From contig CAWICW010000014.1 of NCBI GenBank assembly GCA_963834685.1, forward strand, positions 1 to 64,000: DNA of 64,000 bases, given 5' to 3'. The translations under genes were made by a program, and so were the position numbers. Below, in pieces: positions 34,839 through 43,565 of the stretch. The notes below the pieces were generated by a model. The model did no database searches. It saw nothing but the letters and a program-made list of their open reading frames with translations, and was not told where the DNA came from. The DNA is from Palsa-504 sp963834685 (GTDB lineage: Bacteria > Actinomycetota > Actinomycetes > Streptosporangiales > Streptosporangiaceae). Numbering within the stretch: the stretch's first letter is position 1; each line of letters begins with the position of its first letter.

Positions 34839-36029
34839 TCAGGGCCGGCGGCCGTCGGAACTCCCCTGGCGGAACGCGGCGAGCGCATCGGGGTAGTCGG
34901 CCAGCTGGTACGGCCGCAGCCCCGGCTGGGGCGGGCCGTTATAGCTGGGCACGGTCAGCGGCACCAGCGGGACGCTGAGGATGAGCTGGTAGCCGGCCTG
35001 CTGCCAGGGCGTCAGGGTCGGCTGCGCGGATGAATCGGAGATTGGCTGCTGGTCGGGCAGGAATGCCTCGGCGTACTGCAGGCGGCCGCCGAGCAGCAGG
35101 CCGAGGTCGTTGACCCCGGCGGGGCCGCCCGCGAACGCGCCCAGGCCGGCCAGCAGCGGGCCGGGCGGGACAGCCGGGTCAGGGGCCACGTGCTCGATTG
35201 CCCAGTAGACCCCGATCGCGTGGTGCGCGTGCAGCCAGGCGAGCATGCGGGTGATGAACGCCGGGTCGTCGTGGCCGCCGAAGCTGTGGAAGTCCAGCCC
35301 CCACTCGGGGATGGCGATCGGCTTGCCGGTGAGCTGGGACAGCCGGGCGAGCCAGTCGAGGCCGCCGGGCTGGGTGAGGATCTCTCGCCACCTCGCGTCG
35401 TGGTCCCGCTGGCCGGACGCGGTGCGCGGGTAAGTGTTGTGCGGGCCGCCGTACCAGTCGTAGACGTCCGTGCCCACCAGGTCCACGTAGGCGGCGCCGG
35501 GCCACGCGTCGATCGCCGCGCCGGTGTCGGGGAAGACGGTCCACAGGAACCGGAAGTGCTGCCCGGGCACCGATCGCATGGCGTCCACGGCGTGCCGCCA
35601 GGCCAGGACGTAGCAGCCCGGCTCGGCACGCGGGCATCTCTCCTCGCTCCAGTTGTACCAGCTGCCGGTCATCTCCCGGCCGAGGTCGATGATGGCGCCG
35701 GCGAAGCCGTCTTTGACGAGCAACGCCCCGAGCGCGCGGAACCGGGCGTCATTCGCGCCGGCGGCGGCAGCCTCCAGCGTGGCGCTGGGCTTCTCCCAGT
35801 AGCCGGGCGCGGTGTCCGGGGTTCCCTGCCGCAGTAGCGCGGCAAGCGCCGCCGCGACGGCGCGCGAGGATGACGCACTGGGATGCGGCCGCGGGGACGC
35901 GGGAGAGACATCGATGATCCGCTGGCCGAGCACGAACGAGATGATCCCGGCCGCCGCGATGAGGGCCACCGCCGCCAGGACACCACGCCGCGCCCGGGGC
36001 CGCCCCGGAGACCGCGCGCGGCGCCTCAC
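34839..36029 (-). CDS. GH26-like glycoside hydrolase, membrane-anchored
   Basis: 396 residues, start GTG. An N-terminal membrane helix ('VLAAVALIAAAGIISFVLGQ') anchors it outside the cell. The catalytic domain shows a GH26-like pattern: general acid in 'DLGREMTGSWYNW' (Glu about 119) and nucleophile in 'IAIPEWGLD' (Glu about 242), with 'YVDLVGTDVYDWYG' between. GH26 enzymes are mainly beta-mannanases. The region before the first catalytic motif is shorter than usual. The last 60 residues ('SAQPTLTPWQQAGYQLILSV') are unassigned. Wall or environmental glycan is the likely substrate. Confidence 0.7.
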   Translation of the reverse strand: MRRRARSPGRPRARRGVLAAVALIAAAGIISFVLGQRIIDVSPASPRPHPSASSSRAVAAALAALLRQGTPDTAPGYWEKPSATLEAAAAGANDARFRALGALLVKDGFAGAIIDLGREMTGSWYNWSEERCPRAEPGCYVLAWRHAVDAMRSVPGQHFRFLWTVFPDTGAAIDAWPGAAYVDLVGTDVYDWYGGPHNTYPRTASGQRDHDARWREILTQPGGLDWLARLSQLTGKPIAIPEWGLDFHSFGGHDDPAFITRMLAWLHAHHAIGVYWAIEHVAPDPAVPPGPLLAGLGAFAGGPAGVNDLGLLLGGRLQYAEAFLPDQQPISDSSAQPTLTPWQQAGYQLILSVPLVPLTVPSYNGPPQPGLRPYQLADYPDALAAFRQGSSDGRRP

Positions 36030-36030
36030 C

Positions 36031-36264
36031 TCACCGTCCCGCCGCTTCGGAACGGTGCAGGTCCAGCATGCCGCGCCGGGCCACGGGGCTGCTGCCGACC
36101 GGGCAGGGCAGGGCGCCGACGAGGACCGCGAAGAGATGCTCGCGGATCTGCTCGTGCGCCTTCCCGCAGGCCGGGGTACATGGCCACCCCTCCAAGGTAC
36201 GTCCGGCAGCGCATTCCTCGCTGTCCCGCGCCAGCCAGCCGGACGGCCCGGGCGGCCGTCTCAC
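36031..36264 (-). CDS. Possible small protein of unknown function
   Basis: An open frame of 77 codons ending just before the GH26-like start, as in an operon. The C-terminal part reads 'KAHEQIREHLFAVLVGALPC', which looks like real protein; the N-terminus does not. No ribosome site or relative is recognised. It may be spurious. Confidence 0.22.
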   Translation of the reverse strand: MRRPPGPSGWLARDSEECAAGRTLEGWPCTPACGKAHEQIREHLFAVLVGALPCPVGSSPVARRGMLDLHRSEAAGR

Positions 36265-36344
36265 CCGCGCTCGATGCCGCGCGAGAAGTCGGCATCACCC
36301 ACCCGCGCATGGCATTATCGAGGGCGAGCAGGCCATCACGCGGA

Positions 36345-36569
36345 ATGACCGGATCGAGCCAGCCGGGGAGCGGGGTCCCGGCGGAGATCCGCACGGACAT
36401 CGCGCACCCGGCCCGGGTATATGACTACTGGATCTTGCGCATGTTCAACGGACGCGAGCTGGTCGATCCCGGCCTGGTCCTGGTCTCCTACTGGCGGCCG
36501 GACGACGGTGATCCAGGGCCGAATGCCGACCGGGCCTGGGCCTACGGCGGGGTCGCTGCTATTAGCTGA
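36345..36569 (+). pseudogene. SAM-dependent methyltransferase (PF04672-type) with internal deletion
   Basis: The 74-codon frame starts with the family N-terminus ('EIRTDIAHPARVYDYWI') and then continues, in frame, straight into the family C-terminus ('FNGRELVDPGLVLVSYWRPD'). Intact proteins are about 270 residues, so roughly 190 residues, including the SAM-binding motifs, are missing. The ATG is present without a strong ribosome site. The short product is unlikely to be active. Confidence 0.7.
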
Positions 36570-36651
36570 GACGCGCCAGTGTGGTGGTCTGGCTCACCGG
36601 GCGGGAACCTCGTTCATCCCAGGACACCCGGGCCGACACGGTCCTGCCGCG

Positions 36652-37182
36652 TCACTCCTGAGCGGACTTGGCGTCGGCTTCGATCTCGGCGGTATCGGCC
36701 TTCAGTTCCCGGGCCTCAACCTTCCGTGCTTGCTTCATCGCCCGCTCGATCTTCGCTCCCATATCGGACACCGCGACTACCACCAGTCCCGCCTGCCCGG
36801 CGTCCAGGTGCTCGCCGAGCTCCTTCAGATCCTTGCGGCTCATCCCGGCGGCCGCGTGGCCAGCCATGGCACCCAGCACCGCGCCGCCGCCGGTAGTGAC
36901 CGCCAGCAGGCCTCCGCCGATCGCGGCGAACGGGAACAGGACCACCACCAGGCCGGTGGCCAGGCCCACCCCGCCGCCCAGCACACCCCCGACCCGGGTC
37001 GGCGTCTCATGTTTCTTCGTGATCTTGACCTTCCCGTCGGCCCTGCGCTCGATCACCGCGGCGTCATAGGCGTCGATCAAGCCCGCCTTGGTGTGCAGAT
37101 CTCTGACCGCCTCATAGTCGGCGTCGGCGCCCGCGGCGTTGTCATAGACCCCGACATAGGCCAGGAACGTGTCAACTGCCAT
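36652..37182 (-). CDS. DUF1269-like membrane-associated protein
   Basis: 176 residues from the ATG at 37182. N-terminal ferredoxin-like segment 'LAYVGVYDNAAGADADYEAV'; a Gly-rich hydrophobic hairpin 'GGVLGGGVGLATGLVVVLFP' and 'GGGLLAVTTGGGAVLGAMAG'; then 'LGEHLDAGQAGLVVVAVSDM'. This order is typical of DUF1269 proteins, which are uncharacterised and often stress-linked. The C-terminal 35 residues are a charged helix. It is divergent from the redox operon at 37392, and the 200 bases between should hold both promoters. Confidence 0.75.
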   Translation of the reverse strand: MAVDTFLAYVGVYDNAAGADADYEAVRDLHTKAGLIDAYDAAVIERRADGKVKITKKHETPTRVGGVLGGGVGLATGLVVVLFPFAAIGGGLLAVTTGGGAVLGAMAGHAAAGMSRKDLKELGEHLDAGQAGLVVVAVSDMGAKIERAMKQARKVEARELKADTAEIEADAKSAQE

Positions 37183-37365
37183 CGTCATACCTCCATGCCC
37201 GCCAGATGAACTGGCCGCGCTACCGGTACAGGGACTGCCGACCCGACAGTACCAGGACGCTACCGCCCACCCGCCGCACCTTGGATCATTCGTGACGGGT
37301 GACCTGGGCAGCGGGCACCGCAGAGTACTTGGCGTCCTGGCCTACCTGCAAAAACACATAGGACC

Positions 37366-37392
37366 TAACGGACGTGGTGTCACTGTCCGTTA
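37366..37392 (+). promoter_or_regulatory. Perfect inverted repeat ending at the start codon of the redox operon
   Basis: Arms taacggac (37366-37373) and gtccgtta (37385-37392) are exact complements around an 11-base loop. The second arm ends on the A of the ATG. The hairpin could hide the start in mRNA, or the DNA could be an operator. An alternative GTG at 37374 lies at the start of the loop. No normal ribosome binding site is visible. Confidence 0.5.
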
Positions 37393-38984
37393 TGAATACT
37401 CCCGGAAGTGGGGTCTATGCCGCCGACGCCGGCCACCCATACCGTCTAGGTGTGGCAGGTTCAGATGAACAGCTGCAGCGCTGGGTGAAGGTCCTGGACC
37501 AGGATCGCTGCATCGGCTGCCATGCCTGCACTACGGCGTGCAAGAGCGAGAACGAAGTCCCGCTCGGAGTCACCAGGACCTACGTCAAATCCGTGGACAT
37601 CGGGATGTTCCCGCAGGTCCGGCGGGCTTTCCAAGTGACTCGCTGCAACCAGTGCGCAGACGCTCCCTGCGTCAACGCCTGTCCCACGCAGGCCATGTAC
37701 CGCCGCGAGGATGGGATCGTCGACTTCGACAAGGAGATCTGCATCGGCTGCAAGGCGTGCATCGCCGCGTGCCCGTATGACGCGATCTTCATAAACCCCG
37801 AGGACAACTCGGCGGAGAAGTGCAACTTGTGCGCGCACCGCATCGAGATCGGCCTGGAGCCAGCCTGCGTGACCGTCTGCCCGACGCAGGCGATCCTGGT
37901 CGGCGACCTCAACGACCCGGACTCCCAGGTGGCCAAGATCGTCAACCGGGAGCCGGTCGCGGTCCGGCGGCCAGAGAAGGGGACGCGCCCGGGCGTGTTC
38001 TACAAGGGAGCGCATCAGGCCACGCTGGATCCGCTGGCCGCGCGCCGTCCGGACGGCGGGCTGTTCGCGTGGGCCACCCAAGGCGGCGAGCACGACCCGG
38101 GTCATGTCACGAGCGGTCATCCGGGCCGCCCCAATTCCAGCGCGGAGGCGCTGCTGTCCTATGACGTGGGCCATCACGCGCCTTGGGGCTGGCGGGTCAG
38201 CCTGTACACCTGGACCAAGGGCCTGGCCGCCGGCGCCCTGCTGGTTCCGCTGCTCCTCATCCTGACCCACCGCCTGTCCTGGCAGAGCGTAACGACACGG
38301 TGGGCCGCGCCAGGACTCGCGCTGGGCTTTCTCGGCCTCACCGGGCTGCTGCTGATCTGGGACCTGCGTCACCCGATGCGGTTCTACCTGATCTTCACGC
38401 GGCACCACTGGCGAAGCTGGCTGGTCAAGGGATCGTTCATCATCGGCGCGTACGGGTTTGCGGCAGCGCTGTACCTGCTCGGCTCGGTGATCGGCAGCGT
38501 GCCGCTCCGCCAGGTCGCCGCCGGCTTCGCGATTCCGCTGAGCCTGGCCACCGCGTGTTATACGGCTTACTTGTTCGCCCAGGCCCGGGCCCGTGACTTG
38601 TGGCAGAGCCCGCTGCTGGCTCCCCACCTGGCCGTTCAGGCGGTGCTGGCCGGCGCCGCGGTGATCCTGCCCGCTGCGGTAGCGACCGGCCAGCACTCCG
38701 CGGTCACCGGTGCCGAGGTGCTGCTGGCCGCGGCTGCCGCCGCGCACCTGCTGCTGGCCGCGGGTGAGATCACCGTGACGCATCCCACCGAGCACGCTCG
38801 TCTGGCCGTCCATGCGATGACCGGGGGGCGTTATGCGAGGTTCTTCTGGCCCGGCCTGATCGCGGTCGCGGTCGCGGTCGCCGCCCCGTGGATCGGCGTG
38901 GTGGCCGTCCCCTTCGCCTTGGCGGGTCTGCTCGCCCACGAGCATGCCTACGTCCAGGCCGGCCAGTCCGTCCCGCTCGCCTAG
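37392..38984 (+). CDS. Fused [4Fe-4S] ferredoxin and NrfD-type membrane quinol subunit
   Basis: 530 residues. Residues about 30-190 form a polyferredoxin subunit with four Cys clusters: 'CIGCHACTTACKSEN', 'CNQCADAPCVNACP', 'CIGCKACIAACPYD' and 'CNLCAHRIEIGLEPACVTVC'. These would hold four [4Fe-4S] centres, as in PsrB, DmsB and NrfC. From about residue 260 there are eight or so membrane segments of an NrfD/PsrC-like quinone-binding subunit. Normally these are two proteins; here they are one. It should pass electrons between the menaquinone pool and the molybdenum subunit encoded next (12 bases downstream). Confidence 0.9.
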   Translation: MNTPGSGVYAADAGHPYRLGVAGSDEQLQRWVKVLDQDRCIGCHACTTACKSENEVPLGVTRTYVKSVDIGMFPQVRRAFQVTRCNQCADAPCVNACPTQAMYRREDGIVDFDKEICIGCKACIAACPYDAIFINPEDNSAEKCNLCAHRIEIGLEPACVTVCPTQAILVGDLNDPDSQVAKIVNREPVAVRRPEKGTRPGVFYKGAHQATLDPLAARRPDGGLFAWATQGGEHDPGHVTSGHPGRPNSSAEALLSYDVGHHAPWGWRVSLYTWTKGLAAGALLVPLLLILTHRLSWQSVTTRWAAPGLALGFLGLTGLLLIWDLRHPMRFYLIFTRHHWRSWLVKGSFIIGAYGFAAALYLLGSVIGSVPLRQVAAGFAIPLSLATACYTAYLFAQARARDLWQSPLLAPHLAVQAVLAGAAVILPAAVATGQHSAVTGAEVLLAAAAAAHLLLAAGEITVTHPTEHARLAVHAMTGGRYARFFWPGLIAVAVAVAAPWIGVVAVPFALAGLLAHEHAYVQAGQSVPLA

Positions 38985-38996
38985 ACGGAGGTACGC

Positions 38997-41972
38997 GTGC
39001 CCGAGCCCGACCTACCCCCAGCCAGCAACGCCCAGGCCAGCCTGGCCGCGCTGGGGGAGCGGGTGTCGGCGGCGCGGGCGGCGACCGAGGCTCGGGGCGA
39101 AACGTTCTACCCTGGCGCTAGCCGGGTGCACCTGGCCGCGTTCCCGCCTAAGGAACGCTGGGATGACTGGGTCGAGTTGTCGTCACGCAAGTGGCCGTCC
39201 CGCGAAGAGCACCATTACATGCTGGTGCCCACGACGTGCTTCAACTGTGAGTCCGCCTGCGGCCTGCTCGCCTACGTGGACCGTGACACCCAGCAGGTCA
39301 GGAAGTTCGAGGGCAACCCGGAGCACCCCGGCTCCCGGGGCCGGAACTGCGCCAAGGGTCCTGCCACCATCAACCAGGTCACCGATCCCGACCGGGTGCT
39401 GTACCCGATGAAGCGGGCTGGCCGCCGCGGTGAGGGCAAGTGGCAGCGGGCCAGCTGGGATGAGGCGCTCGACACGGTCGCCGCCCGCATCCGCGCGGCT
39501 CTCCACGAGGGCCGGAACAACGAGATCATGGTGCATATCGGCCGGCCGGGAGAGGACGGCTATACCGAACGGGTGCTGGCGTCCTGGGGGGTGGACGGCC
39601 ACAACTCGCACACCAACGTGTGCAGCAGCGGGGGGCGGACCGGGTTTCAGTTCTGGATGGGCATCGACCGGCCCAGTCCCGATCACGCGCACGCCAAGGT
39701 GATCTACCTGATCAGCTCACACCTGGAGACGGGGCACTATTTCAACCCGCATGCGCAGCGGATCACGGAGGCCCGGGCCAACGGCGCCAAGGTGATCGTG
39801 CTGGACACCCGGCTGTCCAACACCGCCACGCATGCCGACTACTGGCTGTCCCCGCAGCCGGGCAGCGAGGCGGCGATCAACCTGGCCGTGGCCAACCACC
39901 TGATCCAGACCGGGAGCTACAACCGCGAGTTCGTCCGCGACTGGTGGAACTGGCAGGAGTACCTGAGCGAGTGCCACCCGGACGAGCCGCCTACGTTCGA
40001 GACGTTCGAAGGCATCCTGGCCTCGCTCTACACCGGCTTCACCTTCGATTTCGCCGCGGGCGAGTCCGGCGTCGCCGCCAGCGTGATCGAAGAGGTCGCG
40101 CAGGTGGTGGCCAGTGCGGGCACCCGGTTCTCGGTGCATTCGTGGCGGAGCGCGGCGGCCGGTAACCTGGGCGGCTGGCAGGTGTCGCGGACGCTGTTCC
40201 TGATCTCCGCGCTGCTAGGGGCGGTCGGCACCGAGGGTGGCACGTTCCCCAACGCCTGGAATAAGTTCGTGCCGCGGCCGATCCATGTCCCGCCGCACCC
40301 GGGGGTCTGGCAGGACCTGTCCTGGCCCGAGGAGTTTCCGCTGGCTCAGAACGAGATGAGCTTCCTGCTGCCGCACTTCCTCATCGACGGCCGGGGCACG
40401 CTCGACACCTACTTCATCCGGGTCTACAACCCGGTGTGGACGAATCCGGATGGCTTGTCCTGGATGGAGGTCCTCACCGACGAGACCAAGGTCGGCTGCT
40501 TCGTCGCGCTGACTCCGACCTGGAACGAGTCGGCCTACTTCGCCGATTGGGTCCTGCCGATGGGGCACGGGTCCGAACGCCATGACACTCATTCGTATGA
40601 GCAGTACGACGGGCAGTGGATAGCCTTCCGCCAGCCGGTGCTGCGTGCCGCTCGCGAGCGCCTCGGCCAGGCCATCACCGACACCCGCCAGGTCAACCCC
40701 GGCGAGGTGTGGGAGGAGAACGAGTGGTGGACCGAACTGTCGTGGCGGATCGACCCGGACGGGTCGCTGGGCATCCGCCAGTACCACGAATCGAGGGCAC
40801 ACCCCGGCGGCAAGTTGTCCGTGGATGAGTACTACGGCTGGATGTTCGAGCATTCCGTCCCCGGCCTTCCCGAACGAGCTGCCGCCGAAGGCCTGTCCGC
40901 GCTGCAGTACATGCGCCGCTACGGAGCGTTCGAGATCACCAGCGGCCAGGGCGGCCTGCATGACCGCGAGGTTCCCGCCAGCGAGCTCACCGATGTGGCC
41001 GTCACCACCGCTGGCCGGGTCTACACCGCCGCGCCCGCCCCGCAAACCACCAACATCGTCCCGATGGGCGCTCCCGCTCCCGACGGCGAAGGCCGCCGCC
41101 CGGTCGGCGTCATGATCGACGGCACGGTCCGCCGCGGCTTCCCCACCCCGAGCGGCCGCCTGGAGTTCTGGTCCTCCACCCTGGCCGCTTGGGGCTGGCC
41201 CGAGCACGCTCTGCCCGGCTACATCCGCAGCCATGTCCATCCGGACAACCTCAAGCCCGGCCAGGTGGTGCTACTGTCTACGTTCCGGCTGCCGACCCAG
41301 ATCCACACCCGCTCGGCCAATAGCAAATGGCTGGACGAGCTGTCTCACACCAATCCCGTCTGGATCCACCCCAGTGACGCCCGCAGACTGCGCATCGGCA
41401 AGACCGGTGACCTCATCCGGGTGGAAACCGAGATCGGCCACTTCGTGGCCAAGGCCTGGATCACCGAGGGTATCCGGCCCGGCGTGGTCGCTTGCTCGCA
41501 TCACATGGGCCGCTGGAAGCTCACCGGCCAGCACGACGTCAGCGCGGGCGGCATGATGGCCACGGTCGACCTGCAGCACGGCCAGGCAGGCTGGGCCATG
41601 CACGCCACGAGCCACGTCAGGCCCTACAACTCCCAAGACCCCGACACCGCCCGGATCTGGTGGTCCGACACCGGAGTCCACCAGAACCTCACCTTTCCCG
41701 TGCACCCCGATCCCATCTCCGGCATGCACTGCTGGCACCAGGCCGTGCACGTCCGTCCCGCCGAACCCGGCGACAGCCACGGCGACATTGCCGTCGACAC
41801 CGCCCGGGCCCGCGAGGTCTACCGGCGCTGGATGCAGCTCACCCGCCCCGCGGGCCACGTCTCACCCGACGGCACCCGCCGCCCCCGATGGCTGATGCGC
41901 CCGCTCAAACCGGCCCCTGGCGCATTCGCCCTCCCAGGCGCCGATCACGGCCGCGAAGAGATCGTCCAGTGA
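38997..41972 (+). CDS. Molybdopterin-bis-MGD oxidoreductase, catalytic subunit
   Basis: 991 residues from a GTG with GGAGG seven bases upstream. A [4Fe-4S] site is formed by Cys81, Cys84, Cys88 and Cys118 ('TTCFNCESACG' and 'GRNCAKG'). The Mo ligand is probably Cys209 in 'HTNVCSSGGRTGFQFW'. The C-terminal cofactor domain has 'VVLLSTFRLPTQIHTRSANS' and 'PSDARRLRIGKTGDLIRVET'. It belongs to the DMSO-reductase superfamily, nearest in layout to thiosulfate/polysulfide/arsenate-type enzymes. No twin-arginine signal is present, so it is likely cytoplasmic. The substrate is not readable. It overlaps the chaperone gene by 4 bases. Confidence 0.92.
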   Translation: MPEPDLPPASNAQASLAALGERVSAARAATEARGETFYPGASRVHLAAFPPKERWDDWVELSSRKWPSREEHHYMLVPTTCFNCESACGLLAYVDRDTQQVRKFEGNPEHPGSRGRNCAKGPATINQVTDPDRVLYPMKRAGRRGEGKWQRASWDEALDTVAARIRAALHEGRNNEIMVHIGRPGEDGYTERVLASWGVDGHNSHTNVCSSGGRTGFQFWMGIDRPSPDHAHAKVIYLISSHLETGHYFNPHAQRITEARANGAKVIVLDTRLSNTATHADYWLSPQPGSEAAINLAVANHLIQTGSYNREFVRDWWNWQEYLSECHPDEPPTFETFEGILASLYTGFTFDFAAGESGVAASVIEEVAQVVASAGTRFSVHSWRSAAAGNLGGWQVSRTLFLISALLGAVGTEGGTFPNAWNKFVPRPIHVPPHPGVWQDLSWPEEFPLAQNEMSFLLPHFLIDGRGTLDTYFIRVYNPVWTNPDGLSWMEVLTDETKVGCFVALTPTWNESAYFADWVLPMGHGSERHDTHSYEQYDGQWIAFRQPVLRAARERLGQAITDTRQVNPGEVWEENEWWTELSWRIDPDGSLGIRQYHESRAHPGGKLSVDEYYGWMFEHSVPGLPERAAAEGLSALQYMRRYGAFEITSGQGGLHDREVPASELTDVAVTTAGRVYTAAPAPQTTNIVPMGAPAPDGEGRRPVGVMIDGTVRRGFPTPSGRLEFWSSTLAAWGWPEHALPGYIRSHVHPDNLKPGQVVLLSTFRLPTQIHTRSANSKWLDELSHTNPVWIHPSDARRLRIGKTGDLIRVETEIGHFVAKAWITEGIRPGVVACSHHMGRWKLTGQHDVSAGGMMATVDLQHGQAGWAMHATSHVRPYNSQDPDTARIWWSDTGVHQNLTFPVHPDPISGMHCWHQAVHVRPAEPGDSHGDIAVDTARAREVYRRWMQLTRPAGHVSPDGTRRPRWLMRPLKPAPGAFALPGADHGREEIVQ

Positions 41973-42955
41973 CGGCCGGCATCGCAACGGCGGGGCGCTG
42001 GGAACTGCTGCGTGCCCTCGGCGCGTTCGCCGACAGCCCGGCGGCCGCCCGGGCCGTCGCCTCCGCCCTCGGCGTCGGCCGGGTCAGTGACGCCGAGCAC
42101 ACCGAGGTGTTCGTGCTGAACTGCCCGCCGTACGCGTCGGTCTATCTGGGACCCGAGGGCGCCCTGGGCGGCGAGGGCGCCGACCGGGTGGCAGGTTTCT
42201 GGCGGGCCATCGGCATCACCGTGCCCGCGGAGCCCGACCACCTGTCCGCCCTTCTCGGCCTGTACGCCTCCCTCGGGGAGGCAGCGGCCGACTCCCGGCG
42301 GGATGCAACCGCGGATGCACTGGCCAGGTTCCAGGCCGTCCTGCTCGCCGAGCACCTGTGGCCCTGGCTTCCGTCCTACCTCGACGCCGTCACCGACCTA
42401 GGCCTGACCTCGCTCACCGCCTGGGCCGTGCTCGCTCACCGCGCCCTTGCCGCCGAATCCGCCGCCCGGCCGCCGTCCCGCGTGCTCCCGCTGGCCTTGC
42501 GGCTGGCACCCGCCGGGGTCAGCACCGACGGCGGGCTCGGCGACCTGATCGACGCCCTGGCCACGCCGATACGCAGTGGCATCATCCTTACCCGCCGCCG
42601 ATTGGCGCTCGGCGCCGACCAGGCCGGGGTCGGGCACCGGATCGGTGAGCGCCGCTATACCCTGCGGGCCATGCTCGAACAGGACCCAGCTGCCACCTTC
42701 CGCTGGCTCCAAGCCGAGACCCGCCGCTGGCAGCATCGTCACGGCAGCCGCGGTCACGGTGACGACGCGGCTAGCTGGTGGGCATCACGCGCCGACGGCA
42801 CCGGCCAGGTCCTGCGGGACTGCACTGCTAAGGAGCCGAGCTTCCGCTTACCGGCAAGCCGGGCGTACCTTGCATCGCGCCGCGAGGACGCGGCGGCAGG
42901 TGAGTTCCCGGGACTCCTGAAGCGCGCAGAGGCGCGATACTGGCCCCATGATTGA
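41969..42955 (+). CDS. TorD/DmsD-type molybdoenzyme maturation chaperone
   Basis: 328 residues from the GTG at 41969, overlapping the end of the molybdoenzyme gene by 4 bases. The helical core shows the TorD pattern: 'NCPPYASVYLGPEGALGGEG', 'VAGFWRAIGITVPAEPDHLS', 'FQAVLLAEHLWPWLPSYLDA'. Such chaperones insert the molybdenum cofactor and guard folding of the partner enzyme. The C-terminal 110 residues ('RSGIILTRRRLALGADQAGV', then 'ERRYTLRAMLEQDP') are an extension not found in small TorD proteins and may be specific to this system. Confidence 0.82.
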   Translation: MTAGIATAGRWELLRALGAFADSPAAARAVASALGVGRVSDAEHTEVFVLNCPPYASVYLGPEGALGGEGADRVAGFWRAIGITVPAEPDHLSALLGLYASLGEAAADSRRDATADALARFQAVLLAEHLWPWLPSYLDAVTDLGLTSLTAWAVLAHRALAAESAARPPSRVLPLALRLAPAGVSTDGGLGDLIDALATPIRSGIILTRRRLALGADQAGVGHRIGERRYTLRAMLEQDPAATFRWLQAETRRWQHRHGSRGHGDDAASWWASRADGTGQVLRDCTAKEPSFRLPASRAYLASRREDAAAGEFPGLLKRAEARYWPHD

Positions 42956-43199
42956 CGACACTGCACGGGACCGGGCCATCTACCACGCGCTGAAGGCGGC
43001 CGACGAAGTCGCCGCAGCCCTGCAGACCCACCTCATCGAGGAACACGGGGCTGATCCGGAGCGCGCAGCCCCGCAGAGCCCTTCCACCAACTCCCTCAAG
43101 CTGCTGCGGCAGGCTCGCGAGCGCCTGGGCGTGGGACTCCGAGCCGTCCAGGCGGACCACATCGCCGAGTCCGACGAGATCTCCCTGCGCAACCGGTAA
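42948..43199 (+). CDS. Small protein at the end of the molybdoenzyme operon
   Basis: 83 residues overlapping the chaperone gene by 8 bases, which supports expression. All-helical and acidic: 'RDRAIYHALKAADEVAAALQ', 'SLKLLRQARERLGVGLRAVQ'. No cysteine motif or membrane segment. It could be an accessory or regulatory protein of the redox system, but no family is recognised. Confidence 0.55.
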   Translation: MIDDTARDRAIYHALKAADEVAAALQTHLIEEHGADPERAAPQSPSTNSLKLLRQARERLGVGLRAVQADHIAESDEISLRNR

Positions 43200-43221
43200 C
43201 CCAGGCAGCATCGTCTGTCTG

Positions 43222-43431
43222 CTATGTCGGGGGGCAGACCTCATGCATCCACTGGCCGTCGGCCCGGCGCCGCACATCCTGGCCGGGTGTGATGACCGCA
43301 CCGCACCGCTCGCAGGCCGCTCCCGGGGCGTGTGCCTCATTGTCGCCCCACGTGGAACTGACCTCGTCCTCGTCATCCACAGCGTGTTCCTGCCGCGGAC
43401 CGCCCAGATCTTCCAGCAGCCCCTCTTCCAT
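43222..43431 (-). CDS. Small zinc-binding-like protein
   Basis: 69 residues from the ATG at 43431. An acidic N-terminal half ('VDDEDEVSSTWGDNEAHAPG') precedes 'CERCGAVITPGQDVRRRADG' and 'WMHEVCPP', a C-x2-C ... H-x2-C arrangement able to bind one zinc ion. The frame is open upstream to 43509. Convergent with the redox operon. Function unknown. Confidence 0.45.
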   Translation of the reverse strand: MEEGLLEDLGGPRQEHAVDDEDEVSSTWGDNEAHAPGAACERCGAVITPGQDVRRRADGQWMHEVCPPT

Positions 43432-43565
43432 ATCGCGGCCTCCGAAATCTGGCGAGACTGTCACAAGTGCCTCCTGCGGGTGCGATGGCGTAATCCAGCT
43501 TCTGAGCACCAGTCTGACACCACAGCGGGCACCCGAGCCGCTGCGTGACCGCTACCGCGATGCGA

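Noticed and set aside
38862..38886. gcggtc repeat in the NrfD region
   Set aside because: It encodes an Ala/Val run in a membrane helix and needs no other explanation.
41492..41968. Upstream extension of the TorD-like frame
   Set aside because: It lies inside the molybdoenzyme gene in another frame; the GTG at 41969 with a 4-base overlap is the natural start.
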